Assembly (NCBI GenBank): GCA_965197275.1
Contig: CBDAMQ010000033.1
Location: forward strand, 124,001-188,000
Direction: 5' to 3'
Source of the DNA: DASCOT01 sp965197275
GTDB taxonomy: Bacteria > Acidobacteriota > UBA890 > WLXD01
DNA: 64,000 nt
A program made the position numbers and the translations under genes. A model generated the notes under the pieces. That model was not told where the DNA came from. It made no database searches and saw only the letters and a list, made by a program, of their open reading frames with translations. How positions within the stretch are numbered: the first letter of the stretch is position 1; each line of letters opens with the position of its first letter. Below are positions 34,353 to 42,846 of the stretch, piece after piece.

Positions 34353-34991
34353 ATGATCGCCGAGCCCGTGACGACGCTAACCGACTACCTGCTGGCGATG
34401 CTCGCGGCGTGGCTGGGAGCGCGGCTGTTGCGTCAGACGGCGGTGCCGCGATCGCGATCGCGTACGTTGCTTGCCGGCAGTTTCTGGAGCATCGCGCTGG
34501 CGGCGCTGGCGGGCGGTACCTCGCACGGGTTCGCGCCGTATTTGGGAGACGGGGCCAGAACCGCGCTGTGGAAACTCACCGTCCTGGCGGTCGGTGCTAC
34601 CGCCTTCCTGTTCGTTGTCGCCAGTGCCTATGCGTCTCTGCGAGCCCGACCGCGGCGGATTCTGCTGGCGATAGTAACGGCTCAGCTCGTCGTGTATACG
34701 GGTTGGATGATGCGCCACGATGACTTCATCTGGGTCATCGTCAACTACGTGCCGCAGATGGTGGGTGTACTGGTGTTGCAATCCGTGCAGATGGCGCGCC
34801 GCGCGCCGGGCGCTGGCTGGTTGGTGGCGGGTTTGCTGTTGACGCTTGGTGGCGCTGCCATCCAGGCCAGCGGGCTGGCGGTGCATCGATACTTCAACCA
34901 CAACGACCTGTACCATGTCGTCCAAATGGCAGGCATGGTGCTGCTGTTTCGCGGTGGCCGTTCGATGCGCGATCACGGCCCGCCAGGGTAG
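34353..34991 (+). CDS. Integral membrane protein of unknown function
   Basis: 212 residues with six to seven predicted helices. 'MMRHDDFIWVIVNY' and 'YFNHNDLYHVVQMAGM' place His, Asp and Asn within or next to helices, suggesting a metal site as in the CREST/ceramidase type of membrane hydrolases, but I cannot assign the family. ATG 34353 follows the cyclophilin fusion by 42 bp, and DUF72 starts 3 bp after its stop. Confidence 0.65.
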   Translation: MIAEPVTTLTDYLLAMLAAWLGARLLRQTAVPRSRSRTLLAGSFWSIALAALAGGTSHGFAPYLGDGARTALWKLTVLAVGATAFLFVVASAYASLRARPRRILLAIVTAQLVVYTGWMMRHDDFIWVIVNYVPQMVGVLVLQSVQMARRAPGAGWLVAGLLLTLGGAAIQASGLAVHRYFNHNDLYHVVQMAGMVLLFRGGRSMRDHGPPG

Positions 34992-34994
34992 ACG

Positions 34995-35690
34995 ATGCAG
35001 ATCCTCGCCGGAACGAGCGGCTTCTCCTACAAGGCCTGGAAGGGGAACTTCTACCCGGAGGACCTTCCCGACGCCCGCATGCTGGAGTACTACGCCGGCC
35101 AGCTCCCCAGCGTGGAGATCAACAACACCTTCTATCGCATGCCGTCCGCAAAGATGCTGACGAAGTGGTTGACGGTGGTACCAGAGAGCTTCCGATTCGT
35201 TCTCAAAGCGACGCGCCGCATCTCGCACTTCGCCAGGCTTCGTGCCGATGACGAGCTGCTCGATTACCTCTTCGGCGTCACCGCTGAGCTCGGTGAACGC
35301 TTGGGGGCGCACCTGCTCCAGATGCCTCCGTACGCCAAGAAGGATGTCGACGCGCTGCGCCGCTTCCTGGAGCGGGTTCCTGAAAGCGACCGGGTGGCGT
35401 TCGAGTTCCGCAACGAGTCGTGGTTCGACGACGAGGTATATGAAACGCTGCGCGAACACGACGCCGCGTTGGTGATCGCGGATGGCGGGAAAGTCGAGGT
35501 GCCATTTGTCGCCACGGCAAGCTGGGGATACTTGCGTCTTCGCCGCGATGACTACGACGATTCCGCGCTCCGTGAATGGCGGGAACGCATCGTCTCGGAG
35601 CGCTGGGAAGACGCTTTCGTGTTCTTCAAGCACGAAGACGACGGCGGCGGGCCGCGAATGGCACGCGCGATGTTGGACTCGGACTCGTAG
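34995..35690 (+). CDS. DUF72-family (YecE-like) TIM-barrel protein
   Basis: 231 residues. 'ILAGTSGFSYKAWKGNFYP' at the start, 'VEINNTFYRMPSAK', 'HLLQMPPY', 'VAFEFRNESWFDDEVY' and 'YLRLRRDDY' are the conserved DUF72 blocks. Function of the family is not established. Directly after the membrane protein (3 bp gap). Convergent with pcm. Confidence 0.9.
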   Translation: MQILAGTSGFSYKAWKGNFYPEDLPDARMLEYYAGQLPSVEINNTFYRMPSAKMLTKWLTVVPESFRFVLKATRRISHFARLRADDELLDYLFGVTAELGERLGAHLLQMPPYAKKDVDALRRFLERVPESDRVAFEFRNESWFDDEVYETLREHDAALVIADGGKVEVPFVATASWGYLRLRRDDYDDSALREWRERIVSERWEDAFVFFKHEDDGGGPRMARAMLDSDS

Positions 35691-35701
35691 GCGGGTCGCG
35701 A

Positions 35702-36355
35702 CTACCGCGTCGGACGCACCAGTGGCACGAAGCGTACCGGTGCCACGTGATGGCGTCGCGCTCGTCCCGAACCGTCTTTTCGGAGTCGAACGAGCTCCTG
35801 CGTCGCGTCTACCTCGCCTACGGGTGCCACCAGGTTCCCGTGATCAACCTGGTCGGCCAGGGTTTGTGGCAAGACAGCCGGAGCGGCGGTAACTATGACG
35901 CCGTCGAACGGAGCGTGCTCGGGCCATCCCAGCGCCCCGTCACCAATGCGTTGGTGCACGTTCCGATAGCCCAGCCTCATCAGGGTCCTCGATGCCCGTT
36001 CTGCGAGCGCGTCAATGATCTCGACGGTGTACACCTCGCAGCCGAGCTCCGCCAGCACCGCTGTCTGGTAGCCGCAACCGGTGCCGATCTCGAGAATCCG
36101 GTCGCCGCTCGTAGCGTCGAGTAGCTCGGTCATCAGCGCGACGATGTAGGGCTGAGAGATCGTCTGCTGGTGGCCGATCGGTAGCGGGAAGTTCCCGTAC
36201 GCCTCCTGCGCGTGGGCCAGCGGCACGAACTCGTGTCGTGGCACGCGGGAAAGAGCCTCGAGGACGCGGCGGTCCTCGATGCCCTGGGCCCGCAGCGTGT
36301 CGATGAGGTGGTCACGATTGCGCTTGAAAGTCGACCTCCCCCGGGGCGGTGTCAA
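35702..36355 (-). CDS. pcm: Protein-L-isoaspartate O-methyltransferase
   Basis: SAM-dependent repair enzyme that methylates isoaspartyl residues of damaged proteins. 'RVPRHEFVPLAHAQEAYGN', 'GHQQTISQPYIVALMTELL', 'ILEIGTGCGYQTAVLAEL' (SAM loop) and 'FDGVIVTAAP' are clear. The start is uncertain: the first residues matching the family are 'RNRDHLIDTLRAQGI'. The best in-frame start upstream is TTG 36355, although GGGGGAGG lies at 36345-36337, inside the proposed coding region. The frame stays open to 36694 without family resemblance. Length about 217 residues is normal. Confidence 0.88.
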   Translation of the reverse strand: MTPPRGRSTFKRNRDHLIDTLRAQGIEDRRVLEALSRVPRHEFVPLAHAQEAYGNFPLPIGHQQTISQPYIVALMTELLDATSGDRILEIGTGCGYQTAVLAELGCEVYTVEIIDALAERASRTLMRLGYRNVHQRIGDGALGWPEHAPFDGVIVTAAPAVLPQTLADQVDHGNLVAPVGEVDATQELVRLRKDGSGRARRHHVAPVRFVPLVRPTR

Positions 36356-36462
36356 CCGGCTGCATCGATGATAGCGGCAGTGGCGAGCATAATTGACCTG
36401 CAGAGGACTTCGCGACGCCACTCGACGACGAAACCGTCTCCCCGATTCCACGGAGCGTGCTG

Positions 36463-37026
36463 ATGGCCATTGAATCTCGCTTGCTCGGCATGGCATTGAT
36501 CGCAGTGCTTGTGGTTCTGCTGCCCGCCGAGGCCCCCGGCCGGGCGCAAGAGTCCGCCGCCGTGATGCAGCTGAGGCAGGAGATCGGCAACTTGCGGTTC
36601 CGACTCGACTACGAGACCAACCGTATGCAACGGTTGATCGACGGCTTGCAGCGTCAAGTGCGACAGAACGATCCGCGCCCGATTCCCAGCGCACCGTTGC
36701 CCGTGCGGGCGCCGGAACCGGCCCCGTCCACAGTCGGCTCGGGCGTCGGCCAGCGGCTGCGCATCGAAGATGACGCTGGTCGTCCGCGCGCCGCGTTGAC
36801 GGTGAGTGAGCGTTTCGGACCGATGATGGCGCTCATGGGTGGGTCCGGAGACGTCGAGGCAATGCTGAGCGTTCCGGCCGCAGGACCGCGCTTGGAGCTC
36901 TTCGATCGTGCCGGCCGAACCCGAATCGTACTGGGCCTGGAGGAAGGAAAACCGGAGTTACGGTTGCTGGGCGAGGACGGCGCGATCGTGGATCGTCTCG
37001 GAGCCCGGAGCCCGAGCGACGAGTAA
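36463..37026 (+). CDS. Exported coiled-coil protein of unknown function
   Basis: 187 residues from ATG 36463 (GGAG eight bases upstream). Signal peptide with 'LIAVLVVLLPAEAPGRAQ'. A short coiled coil follows ('VMQLRQEIGNLRFRLDYE'), then a Pro-rich linker. The second half repeats a beta-pattern ('LRIEDDAGRPRAALTV', 'LELFDRAGRTRIVLGL', 'LRLLGEDGAIVDRLG'), at least three related strands with D/E-D-x-G-R turns. No family recognised. Confidence 0.65.
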   Translation: MAIESRLLGMALIAVLVVLLPAEAPGRAQESAAVMQLRQEIGNLRFRLDYETNRMQRLIDGLQRQVRQNDPRPIPSAPLPVRAPEPAPSTVGSGVGQRLRIEDDAGRPRAALTVSERFGPMMALMGGSGDVEAMLSVPAAGPRLELFDRAGRTRIVLGLEEGKPELRLLGEDGAIVDRLGARSPSDE

Positions 37027-37219
37027 CTGCCCGGGCAATGACAACCGGCAGCAAGACGCAGCTTCCGTGCGATAATAGGATCGACGCCAATCGGGCAGAA
37101 TCTCGACCATGAACGAGCAGCACGCGAGCATCGAGCCTCCCTCTCTCGCCCGCCGCACGCCCGCGGACCGGTGCAAGCACAGGTTCTGACCGGAGACCGG
37201 GCTGCTGGACGCAGTCGGG

Positions 37220-37573
37220 ATGGACAGCACCGTGACCGGTGTGATCCTGCGCTTGTTATTGCGCCCCCTGGCGGCAATCATGCTGGGCGGGTCGGCGGCG
37301 TTCCTACTGCGTGATGTCTTCCTCAATCCGGCGGCTATCGGCGCTTTTCGGATCGCTACTATTGTGGTCATCGGTGCGGTGACGATCGTGCTCTTCGTCG
37401 CGGCCGAGCTTGCGCTGTCTCGCCTGCGCGCGCTGGAGATCGTGCTGTTCGTGGCGATGGCCGTGCATATCCTGGTGCTCGATCATGGCCTGCTGATTCA
37501 GGAAGCTGCCGGCGGGAATGCCGGGCTGGTGCTGTCGCGATGGAACCTGACCTCGGTTCCTTCGTGTTGTTGA
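37220..37573 (+). CDS. N-terminal membrane segment, probably the first part of the following Ser/Thr kinase gene
   Basis: 117 residues with three to four hydrophobic helices. At 'LVLSRWNLTS' (about 37550) the frame runs into a stop while a membrane sequence of the same character continues in another frame ('FVLLMATYAIFVPNTW'). In bacterial kinases of this type the block '..YG.FIPNTW' is the end of a multi-helix N-terminal sensor, so this piece and the kinase were probably one gene. Inserting one base near 37553 would fuse them into about 514 residues. It could also be a small separate membrane protein. Confidence 0.5.
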   Translation: MDSTVTGVILRLLLRPLAAIMLGGSAAFLLRDVFLNPAAIGAFRIATIVVIGAVTIVLFVAAELALSRLRALEIVLFVAMAVHILVLDHGLLIQEAAGGNAGLVLSRWNLTSVPSCC

Positions 37574-38763
37574 TGGCCACTTACGCGATCTTCGTGCCCA
37601 ACACCTGGGCGCGCGCTGCGGTCGTCATCGTTCCGTTGGGGGTAGCGCCGGTCGCGCTCGGCATGCTGGTGCGAGCCCGGCACCCGGAAGTCGAATCGCT
37701 GGTGCAATCGGTATTGACCACCTCCAAGATCACTGACGTCGTCTTCCTGCTGTCGATCGCGGTGATCGTCTCGATCCTCGGCGCGCTGCTCATCGACCGC
37801 TATCGGACCGTGGCGATCGATGCGCGGTCGTCGAACTTCTATGACCTCCAGGAGCGTATTGGCGAGGGCGGCATGGGGGAGGTTTGGCTGGCACAGCACC
37901 AGACACTGGCCCGCCCGGCGGCGATCAAGATCATCCGCCCCGAGCTTCTGGGCGACGGCGACAAGCGCTCGACCAAGCTTGCCACTCTTCGCTTCGAGCG
38001 TGAGGCGCAGGCGACGGCCGCGCTTCGATCTCCGAACACCGTGGAGATCTACGACTTCGGCATCACCAACGAAGGCGTCTTCTACTACGTAATGGAATAT
38101 CTCGACGGCCTCGATCTGGAGACGCTGGTCAAGCGCTTCGGGCCGCTTCCACCAGGGCGAGCGATCTATCTCCTGCGGCAGGTTTGCGCCTCGTTGGCGG
38201 AGGCGCACGCCGGAGGACTGGTGCATCGCGACATCAAGCCCGCCAACGTCTACTCCTGTCGGATGGGCGGCGAGCACGATTTCGTCAAGGTGCTGGATTT
38301 CGGGCTGGTGAAGCAGCAACAAGCGCAGGAAACGTCTCAATTGACCGTCGATGGATTGACCACGGGCACGCCCGCATACATGCCACCGGAGCTGGCTATG
38401 CAGGCTGATATGGTCGGTCCCGCCACGGATGTCTACGCTCTCGGGTGCGTCGCCTACTGGCTGTTGACGGGCAAGTTCGTCTTCGACCAACCGACGCCCA
38501 TGGCGATGGTGGTTGATCATGTAAAGACGCCACCGGTGCCGCCGTCCGCCCGCACCGAGCTGCAGATTCCGCCGGCGCTCGATGAAGTGATTCTCAAGTG
38601 CCTGGAAAAGGAACCTGCCGAACGATTCGCGAGCATGCGCGAGCTGTCATTGGCCCTGGCACGCGTGGCGGACGCGGAAACGAGCTGGGGCCCCGCTGAG
38701 GCCGAAGACTGGTGGTCCCTGCACCAACCGGCTAGCCCGGAAGAGCTTCCCAAGGCCTCCTAG
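37540..38763 (+). CDS. Membrane-linked Hanks-type serine/threonine protein kinase
   Basis: 407 residues. The first 95 hold about three membrane helices, including 'YAIFVPNTWARAA' found in the N-terminal sensor part of this kinase group. The kinase domain spans about 100-370: P-loop 'IGEGGMGEVWLA', Lys in 'AAIKIIRPE', 'LVHRDIKPANVY', 'VLDFGLVKQ' (DFG), 'GTPAYMPPEL' and 'DVYALGCVAYWLLTG'. All catalytic residues are present. The usual architecture has the sensor behind the kinase; here the membrane part is in front. Likely 5'-truncated by a frameshift from 37220. Confidence 0.88.
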   Translation: MEPDLGSFVLLMATYAIFVPNTWARAAVVIVPLGVAPVALGMLVRARHPEVESLVQSVLTTSKITDVVFLLSIAVIVSILGALLIDRYRTVAIDARSSNFYDLQERIGEGGMGEVWLAQHQTLARPAAIKIIRPELLGDGDKRSTKLATLRFEREAQATAALRSPNTVEIYDFGITNEGVFYYVMEYLDGLDLETLVKRFGPLPPGRAIYLLRQVCASLAEAHAGGLVHRDIKPANVYSCRMGGEHDFVKVLDFGLVKQQQAQETSQLTVDGLTTGTPAYMPPELAMQADMVGPATDVYALGCVAYWLLTGKFVFDQPTPMAMVVDHVKTPPVPPSARTELQIPPALDEVILKCLEKEPAERFASMRELSLALARVADAETSWGPAEAEDWWSLHQPASPEELPKAS

Positions 38764-38808
38764 CGTGACCCGGGTGTCTCCCGGTGCGGCGGCTCGTAGG
38801 CAGGCGCT

Positions 38809-39714
38809 CTAGGCGGCGCGGCTCATTCCTGGTGCCGGCTGTAGATCGGCAGACGCCGGCATCGCCACCGGCGCCGCATCGGCTTCAGTTGCTCTGGCCC
38901 GCAGAGGCTGTACCGCATCAAACCGCACCCGCAGGTCGGTAGCGAGCCAGGCGAAGTGGTGCAGAAACACCATCCATAGCAACGTCATGCCGAACATCTC
39001 GGTGCACTCCTCGATCGACTTGGAGAAGTGCAGCAGCATGTCGTAGGGGCTGGTTCCGAAGGCCCTGGAGGCCCAGATCTCGAGGTGCCAGCGTTGCGCG
39101 ATTGCGGCGTACGGGTTGAGCGCGTGCGTCGGCGCCAGCCCCTCGAAGAAGTCCAATACCACAGCAGCGGCCAGACAGCTGAGAGCCACGAACACCGCCG
39201 CCTTCGGCTTCCAGCCACGGAGTTGCTTGAGCAGGAAGCCGAACATGAAGAGGCCCATCGCGGCGAAGATCGGCATGAAGATGATCTGCCAGCGGTAGCT
39301 GGGGAACATCTCCAGGGTCCAGGCGCCGAGCGCGAAGCCGTCGCCGGTCTCGTGGTACGCGGTACCGAGTCGCTCGTGGATGTGTGCCCCGTCGTCGAGC
39401 GCCAGGTAGCAGAAGAAAATCGTCAGCGCCTGCCACCCCATGGTCTGCCAACGGGTCGCCGTCTTACGGCTGACCAGATAGATCGCCCAGAGCGTCACAG
39501 CAATCATCGCTGTCTGCAGGATAGCCACCCATCCGGCGAGCCCATCCTCACGGGATGTGCTGAATAACCGACGAACCGCGGAAACCTGGCTGCCACCGGC
39601 AAAGTTCAGGTAGTAGTCGAGCGTGAATAGCAACAGCTCGACGCTGACGCAGAACACGAAGAGGTTGCGCAGCAACGCCGTCGTGTCGATGCGCAGGTCG
39701 GTGGGACGAGTCAT
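38809..39714 (-). CDS. Polytopic membrane protein with conserved acidic/His motifs, unknown function
   Basis: 301 residues with about seven helices. 'CYLALDDGAHIHERLGTAYHE' in part shows D-D-x-x-x-H-x-H-E at a helix edge; later 'VLDFFEGLAPTH' and 'FSKSIEECTEMFGMTLLW' add acidic residues in helices. Such D/E/H sets suggest a membrane-embedded metal site, but I recognise no family. Starts 9 bp after the pilW-like stop, so it may belong to the pilus operon. Confidence 0.7.
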   Translation of the reverse strand: MTRPTDLRIDTTALLRNLFVFCVSVELLLFTLDYYLNFAGGSQVSAVRRLFSTSREDGLAGWVAILQTAMIAVTLWAIYLVSRKTATRWQTMGWQALTIFFCYLALDDGAHIHERLGTAYHETGDGFALGAWTLEMFPSYRWQIIFMPIFAAMGLFMFGFLLKQLRGWKPKAAVFVALSCLAAAVVLDFFEGLAPTHALNPYAAIAQRWHLEIWASRAFGTSPYDMLLHFSKSIEECTEMFGMTLLWMVFLHHFAWLATDLRVRFDAVQPLRARATEADAAPVAMPASADLQPAPGMSRAA

Positions 39715-39723
39715 GGCCGTAGG

Positions 39724-40392
39724 CTAGAGGTCCTGGTTATGTAGCCGCACCGTCGTTCTTAACTGCAGGTTGGTATTGGTCTCTCCGATGATCTGCTCCT
39801 CGCTTGTGTCGACGAGACCGAAGTAGATCTCGACGGAGCGGACGTCGGAACGACCATCTGTATCCAGCGTGCCCCCACCCATCGGGATGCGGGTTCCGGT
39901 GCCGTCGTAATAGGCGAACACGATCGAGGTGGGGTCGAAGTTGTTGAGCACTACCGAGCTCTCCACGCCGGCAACCCAGGCAGATCCGGAGTAGCAGTCG
40001 ACGGTTCGCGTCAGATCACCGGTACTGGTGTTGAGGCTGTAGGTGAGGCGCTCGGCGCCGCCATTGGTGGCGGATTCGTACGAATCGTCACAGGGGCCGG
40101 TAGCAGCACCGTCGTCGATGTCGGCGACGAACTGGATCGTGGTGTCGTTCGCCTGCGTCAGTGCCTCGGTCAGGTCCCCGATGTCGTAGCCGCTGTAACG
40201 AAGCTCGGTGGACATGGTGTCCATCGCCACCCGCGACCGTTGCCGCATGTCGGAGTTGTCTGCGAAGTTCTCGTAGAACGTCTGCGTCGAATCGAGTGCG
40301 CCGAACAAACCGCCCAGCGTCAGCGTCATCACCAGACTGGCGATCATGAACTCGGTGAGCGAGTAGCCCGCATCGTTGCGGAGATTTGTCAT
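39724..40392 (-). CDS. PilW-like type IV pilus minor prepilin
   Basis: 222 residues. The N-terminal 'DAGYSLTEFMIASLVMTLTL' is a type IV prepilin signal with cleavage between G and Y and Glu at position 5. The rest has few cysteines and many Thr/Asp. 'RQRSRVAMDTMSTELRYSGYD' resembles the PilW conserved region. Start overlaps the stop of the PilV-like gene (ATGA). Third gene of a leftward minor-pilin operon. Confidence 0.82.
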   Translation of the reverse strand: MTNLRNDAGYSLTEFMIASLVMTLTLGGLFGALDSTQTFYENFADNSDMRQRSRVAMDTMSTELRYSGYDIGDLTEALTQANDTTIQFVADIDDGAATGPCDDSYESATNGGAERLTYSLNTSTGDLTRTVDCYSGSAWVAGVESSVVLNNFDPTSIVFAYYDGTGTRIPMGGGTLDTDGRSDVRSVEIYFGLVDTSEEQIIGETNTNLQLRTTVRLHNQDL

Positions 40393-40793
40393 CGTTCTGC
40401 CACCACGGTTGCCATCGTTGCCTCTCGGACGGGACCAAGGCCTTCGATCAGCGCGATGACCTTTACTTCGAGCGTCTTACCGCCGGTCTGATCGGTGATC
40501 TGCCAGCGACGCGTGAAGTCGTCGGTCCCGTCGGTATCGACGTCGGTCGTGTCGAAGTAGCCGCTGGAATTGGAATCGAGCGCGCCGCCCGCGATCAGCC
40601 CCGAGTAGTCGCTGACGCGCAGCTCCTCGATCTTGTCCGCGGACAGGGCCGTCGCGGTCGTCAGGTCGGTCGCGCTCTTGTCGGTGAGCATTCCGAGCCC
40701 GATCATCTGCGCCAGTGACAGTGACACCATTGTCAGGATGAACACTGCCACCAGCGCTTCGACCAACGAGAACCCGTCGACGTCTCGCATCAC
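40389..40793 (-). CDS. PilV-like type IV pilus minor prepilin
   Basis: 134 residues. 'DVDGFSLVEALVAVFILTM' is a classical class III prepilin signal (G before FSLVE). The short C-terminal domain has 'RWQITDQTGGKTLEVKVIA', as in PilV proteins. It lies 15 bp after the PilX-like gene and overlaps the PilW-like gene, so the three are coupled. Confidence 0.85.
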   Translation of the reverse strand: MMRDVDGFSLVEALVAVFILTMVSLSLAQMIGLGMLTDKSATDLTTATALSADKIEELRVSDYSGLIAGGALDSNSSGYFDTTDVDTDGTDDFTRRWQITDQTGGKTLEVKVIALIEGLGPVREATMATVVAER

Positions 40794-40808
40794 TTCGAAC
40801 CCCTGCTC

Positions 40809-42542
40809 CTAGTAGCGGTCCTGCCGCCAGTTGCGTACCGAGATCTCGAGCACGTTGCTGTCCTGATCGACAGCGAAGACCAGGTCGGCGTAGAGCACCT
40901 GTGAGCCCATCTCGACATGCTCGCCCGTGCCGGTGGCACGCAGCGTGAACACGACTTCCTCGACCGGCTCAGCCGACCCGCCACCGGATCCCGAAGCCGA
41001 GCTGGACCCGCCCGAGCCCGAGCCGGAGCCGCCGGAGCCTGAGCCACCGGAGCTGGAGCCACCGGAGCCGGAGCCACCGGAGCCGGAGCCACCGGAGCCG
41101 GAGCCACCAGAGCTGGAGCCACCGGAGCCGGAGCCACCAGAGCCGGAGCCACCAGAGCTGGAGCCACCGGAGCCGGAACCAGAGCCGGAGCCGCCAGAGC
41201 CGGAGCCACCAGAGCTGGAGCCAGAGCCGGAGCCACCAGAGCTGGAGCCAGAGCCGGAGCCACCAGAGCTGGAGCCAGAGCCGGAGCCGCCAGAGCCGGA
41301 GCCACCAGAGCTGGAGCCAGAGCCGGAGCCACCAGAGCTGGAACCACTCGAGCTTTGCGTTGCCTCAAACTCGCCGGCCTCGTTCGCCGGGGTCCGTTCG
41401 CCGAACAGCGGCGTTACGAAAGCCATCCGAGCGCGCGCCATGGTGGCGCCGATGGTCTTGCCGATGCTGGCGAAGAAGCCGGAGCCGGAGCCGGAGCCAG
41501 AGCCGGAGCCGGAGCCAGAGCCAGAGCCGGAGCCGCCCGAACTGGAGCCGCCCGAACTGGAGCCGCCCGAACTGGAGCCGCCCGAACCGGAGCCGCCCGA
41601 ACCGGAGCCGCCCGAGCCGGAGCCGCCCGAGCCGGAGCCACCCGAGCCAGAGCTCGATGGACCGCTCGAAAGCAGGTCACACGGATCTTCTGGGGTGCCC
41701 GAACCAGAGCCCGAACCGGAGCCACTGGAGCTGCCGCTCGACTCGACACAGGCACCGGTCGAGTCACCGTGATCCAGGTGAGCCGATAGTGCGTTTGTTG
41801 AGATGTTGATCGTATGCGTGGCCGACGGATTGCCCGGAGGCACGTGGCAGACGTCGACCTTGGCCGCCGTTATCAGTGCCACTGCGGCCAGGCCGAGCTG
41901 AGGGGCGCCCAGCGGTGGGGCTAGTGCCGCACTCGAGGAGCCGCCTGAACCGGAACTGGACCCGCCGGAGCTGGAACCACCTGAACCCGAACCGGAGCCA
42001 CCGGAACCGCCTGAACCCGAACCCGAACCCGAACCGCCCGAACCAGAACCGCTGGCACTGGAACCGCCGGATCCTGAGCCCGAACCGGTCGGATCGTCGC
42101 AGTCGCCGCTGTACTCACCGAGCACCGGCGGCAGATAGATCTCGCGAGTGTAGCTGCCCTCCCCGATACTCGTCGAAGCCCCGAAGCTGTAGTAGCCAGG
42201 CACGATGAAGTTGCTGCCGTCGAGCGTCAAGTTGACGGTGTGGCCGTTGATCGTGAGGCTGTTAGAGCTCAGTGGAAGCAGCGTCCACGTCGCGGGATCG
42301 ACGATCTCGTCGATCCAGGCCTCGTCTACCTTGAGATCGACCAGCGTCTGTTCGATGCCGGCGTCGGCGGCGTAGAAGGCGGCCGACTTGCTCCGGTAGT
42401 TGTCCGAGATGGTCATGTCGACCATGCCGTTGGTCATCATCGACCAACCGATGACGCCGACGGCGGCCATGGCCATCAGACCGAAGAGCAGGCCGAAGCC
42501 CTCCTCGCGGCCGAGAGACTCGAGTGTCGCCTTGCGCTTCAT
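40809..42542 (-). CDS. PilX-like pilus-associated protein with very large Ser/Gly repeats and a CHVPPGN module
   Basis: 577 residues, far longer than normal PilX (about 170-200). The N-terminus 'REEGFGLLFGLMAMAAVGV' and 'SKSAAFYAADAGIEQTL' match PilX/PilX_N proteins. Three Ser/Gly stretches (about 150-205, 275-350 and 395-530) consist of GSGGS/GSSSGG units. Between the first two lies 'KVDVCHVPPGNPSATHTI' and 'HLDHGDSTGAC', a Cys/His-rich module known from exported proteins. The last 45 residues ('GEHVEMGSQVLYADLVFAVD') look like a normal pilin C-terminal strand. AGGGG precedes the ATG. First gene of the pilX-V-W operon; perhaps a pilus-tip adhesin. Confidence 0.78.
   Translation of the reverse strand: MKRKATLESLGREEGFGLLFGLMAMAAVGVIGWSMMTNGMVDMTISDNYRSKSAAFYAADAGIEQTLVDLKVDEAWIDEIVDPATWTLLPLSSNSLTINGHTVNLTLDGSNFIVPGYYSFGASTSIGEGSYTREIYLPPVLGEYSGDCDDPTGSGSGSGGSSASGSGSGGSGSGSGSGGSGGSGSGSGGSSSGGSSSGSGGSSSAALAPPLGAPQLGLAAVALITAAKVDVCHVPPGNPSATHTINISTNALSAHLDHGDSTGACVESSGSSSGSGSGSGSGTPEDPCDLLSSGPSSSGSGGSGSGGSGSGGSGSGGSGSGGSSSGGSSSGGSSSGGSGSGSGSGSGSGSGSGSGFFASIGKTIGATMARARMAFVTPLFGERTPANEAGEFEATQSSSGSSSGGSGSGSSSGGSGSGGSGSGSSSGGSGSGSSSGGSGSGSSSGGSGSGGSGSGSGSGGSSSGGSGSGGSGSGGSSSGGSGSGGSGSGGSGSGGSSSGGSGSGGSGSGSGGSSSASGSGGGSAEPVEEVVFTLRATGTGEHVEMGSQVLYADLVFAVDQDSNVLEISVRNWRQDRY
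41008..41350. repeat. Coding tandem repeat, about 15-bp unit, encoding Ser/Gly
   Basis: Imperfect tandem copies of a unit close to GAGCCACCGGAGCCG (plus strand), with longer-period variants containing GAGCTG. The minus strand codes Gly-Ser repeats of the PilX-like protein. Slippage could change copy number in frame because units are multiples of three. The opposite strand is also open (Pro-Glu repeats), a by-product of the repeat. Confidence 0.85.
41478..41658. repeat. Second coding Ser/Gly tandem repeat in the PilX-like gene
   Basis: A run of GAGCCG hexamers followed by units close to CCCGAACTGGAGCCG in near-identical copies, on the plus strand. Separated from the first array by a unique stretch coding 'GFFASIGKTIGATMARARMA'. 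A third, weaker array lies at 41938-42085. Confidence 0.8.
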
Positions 42543-42846
42543 GTGGCTTCCCCTTTTGGAAAGCGGGAGGGGGTGCAGTGCTTGTCATTCAAATGATGTG
42601 GATCCTTATAACACCGCGTATGGATCTTCTAAACACAGAAATAGTCAGTGTTAGTTATCAAGCAGTGGATACAGCCTTATTCAGCTATCACCGCTAATCG
42701 TTGCTTTCACCGGATGCACCCCGGTGGCCCTACCTGGCCGCTCCTGACACCCCAACCGATCGGACACTCCCGGATTCCGTCGCATAGAAGGCAGGGAGTG
42801 GCTGTGCGAGGCGTTGCGTTGCCACAGTGCTAGATGGACAGCGGCG
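42543..42846 (-). promoter_or_regulatory. Leader of the minor-pilin operon and adjoining intergenic DNA
   Basis: 42590-42700 is AT-rich and must hold the leftward promoter of the pilX-V-W genes. On the minus strand it contains TTGATAACTAACACTG (at 42661-42646), whose core GATAACTAACAC resembles GATATCTAACAC in front of the gene at 46757. No firm -10/-35 pair. 42700-42846 is GC-rich with no gene or RNA that I can recognise. Confidence 0.4.

Noticed and set aside
37111..37191. 26-codon frame before the kinase region
   Set aside because: Too short, no family resemblance and not in frame with the membrane segment at 37220; could be debris of the damaged kinase 5' end.
40927..41772. Plus-strand open frame of 281 codons made of Pro-Glu repeats
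   Set aside because: It is the reverse of the Ser/Gly repeats of the PilX-like gene; no ribosome site or non-repeat domain, and the minus-strand protein has a clear pilin N-terminus.
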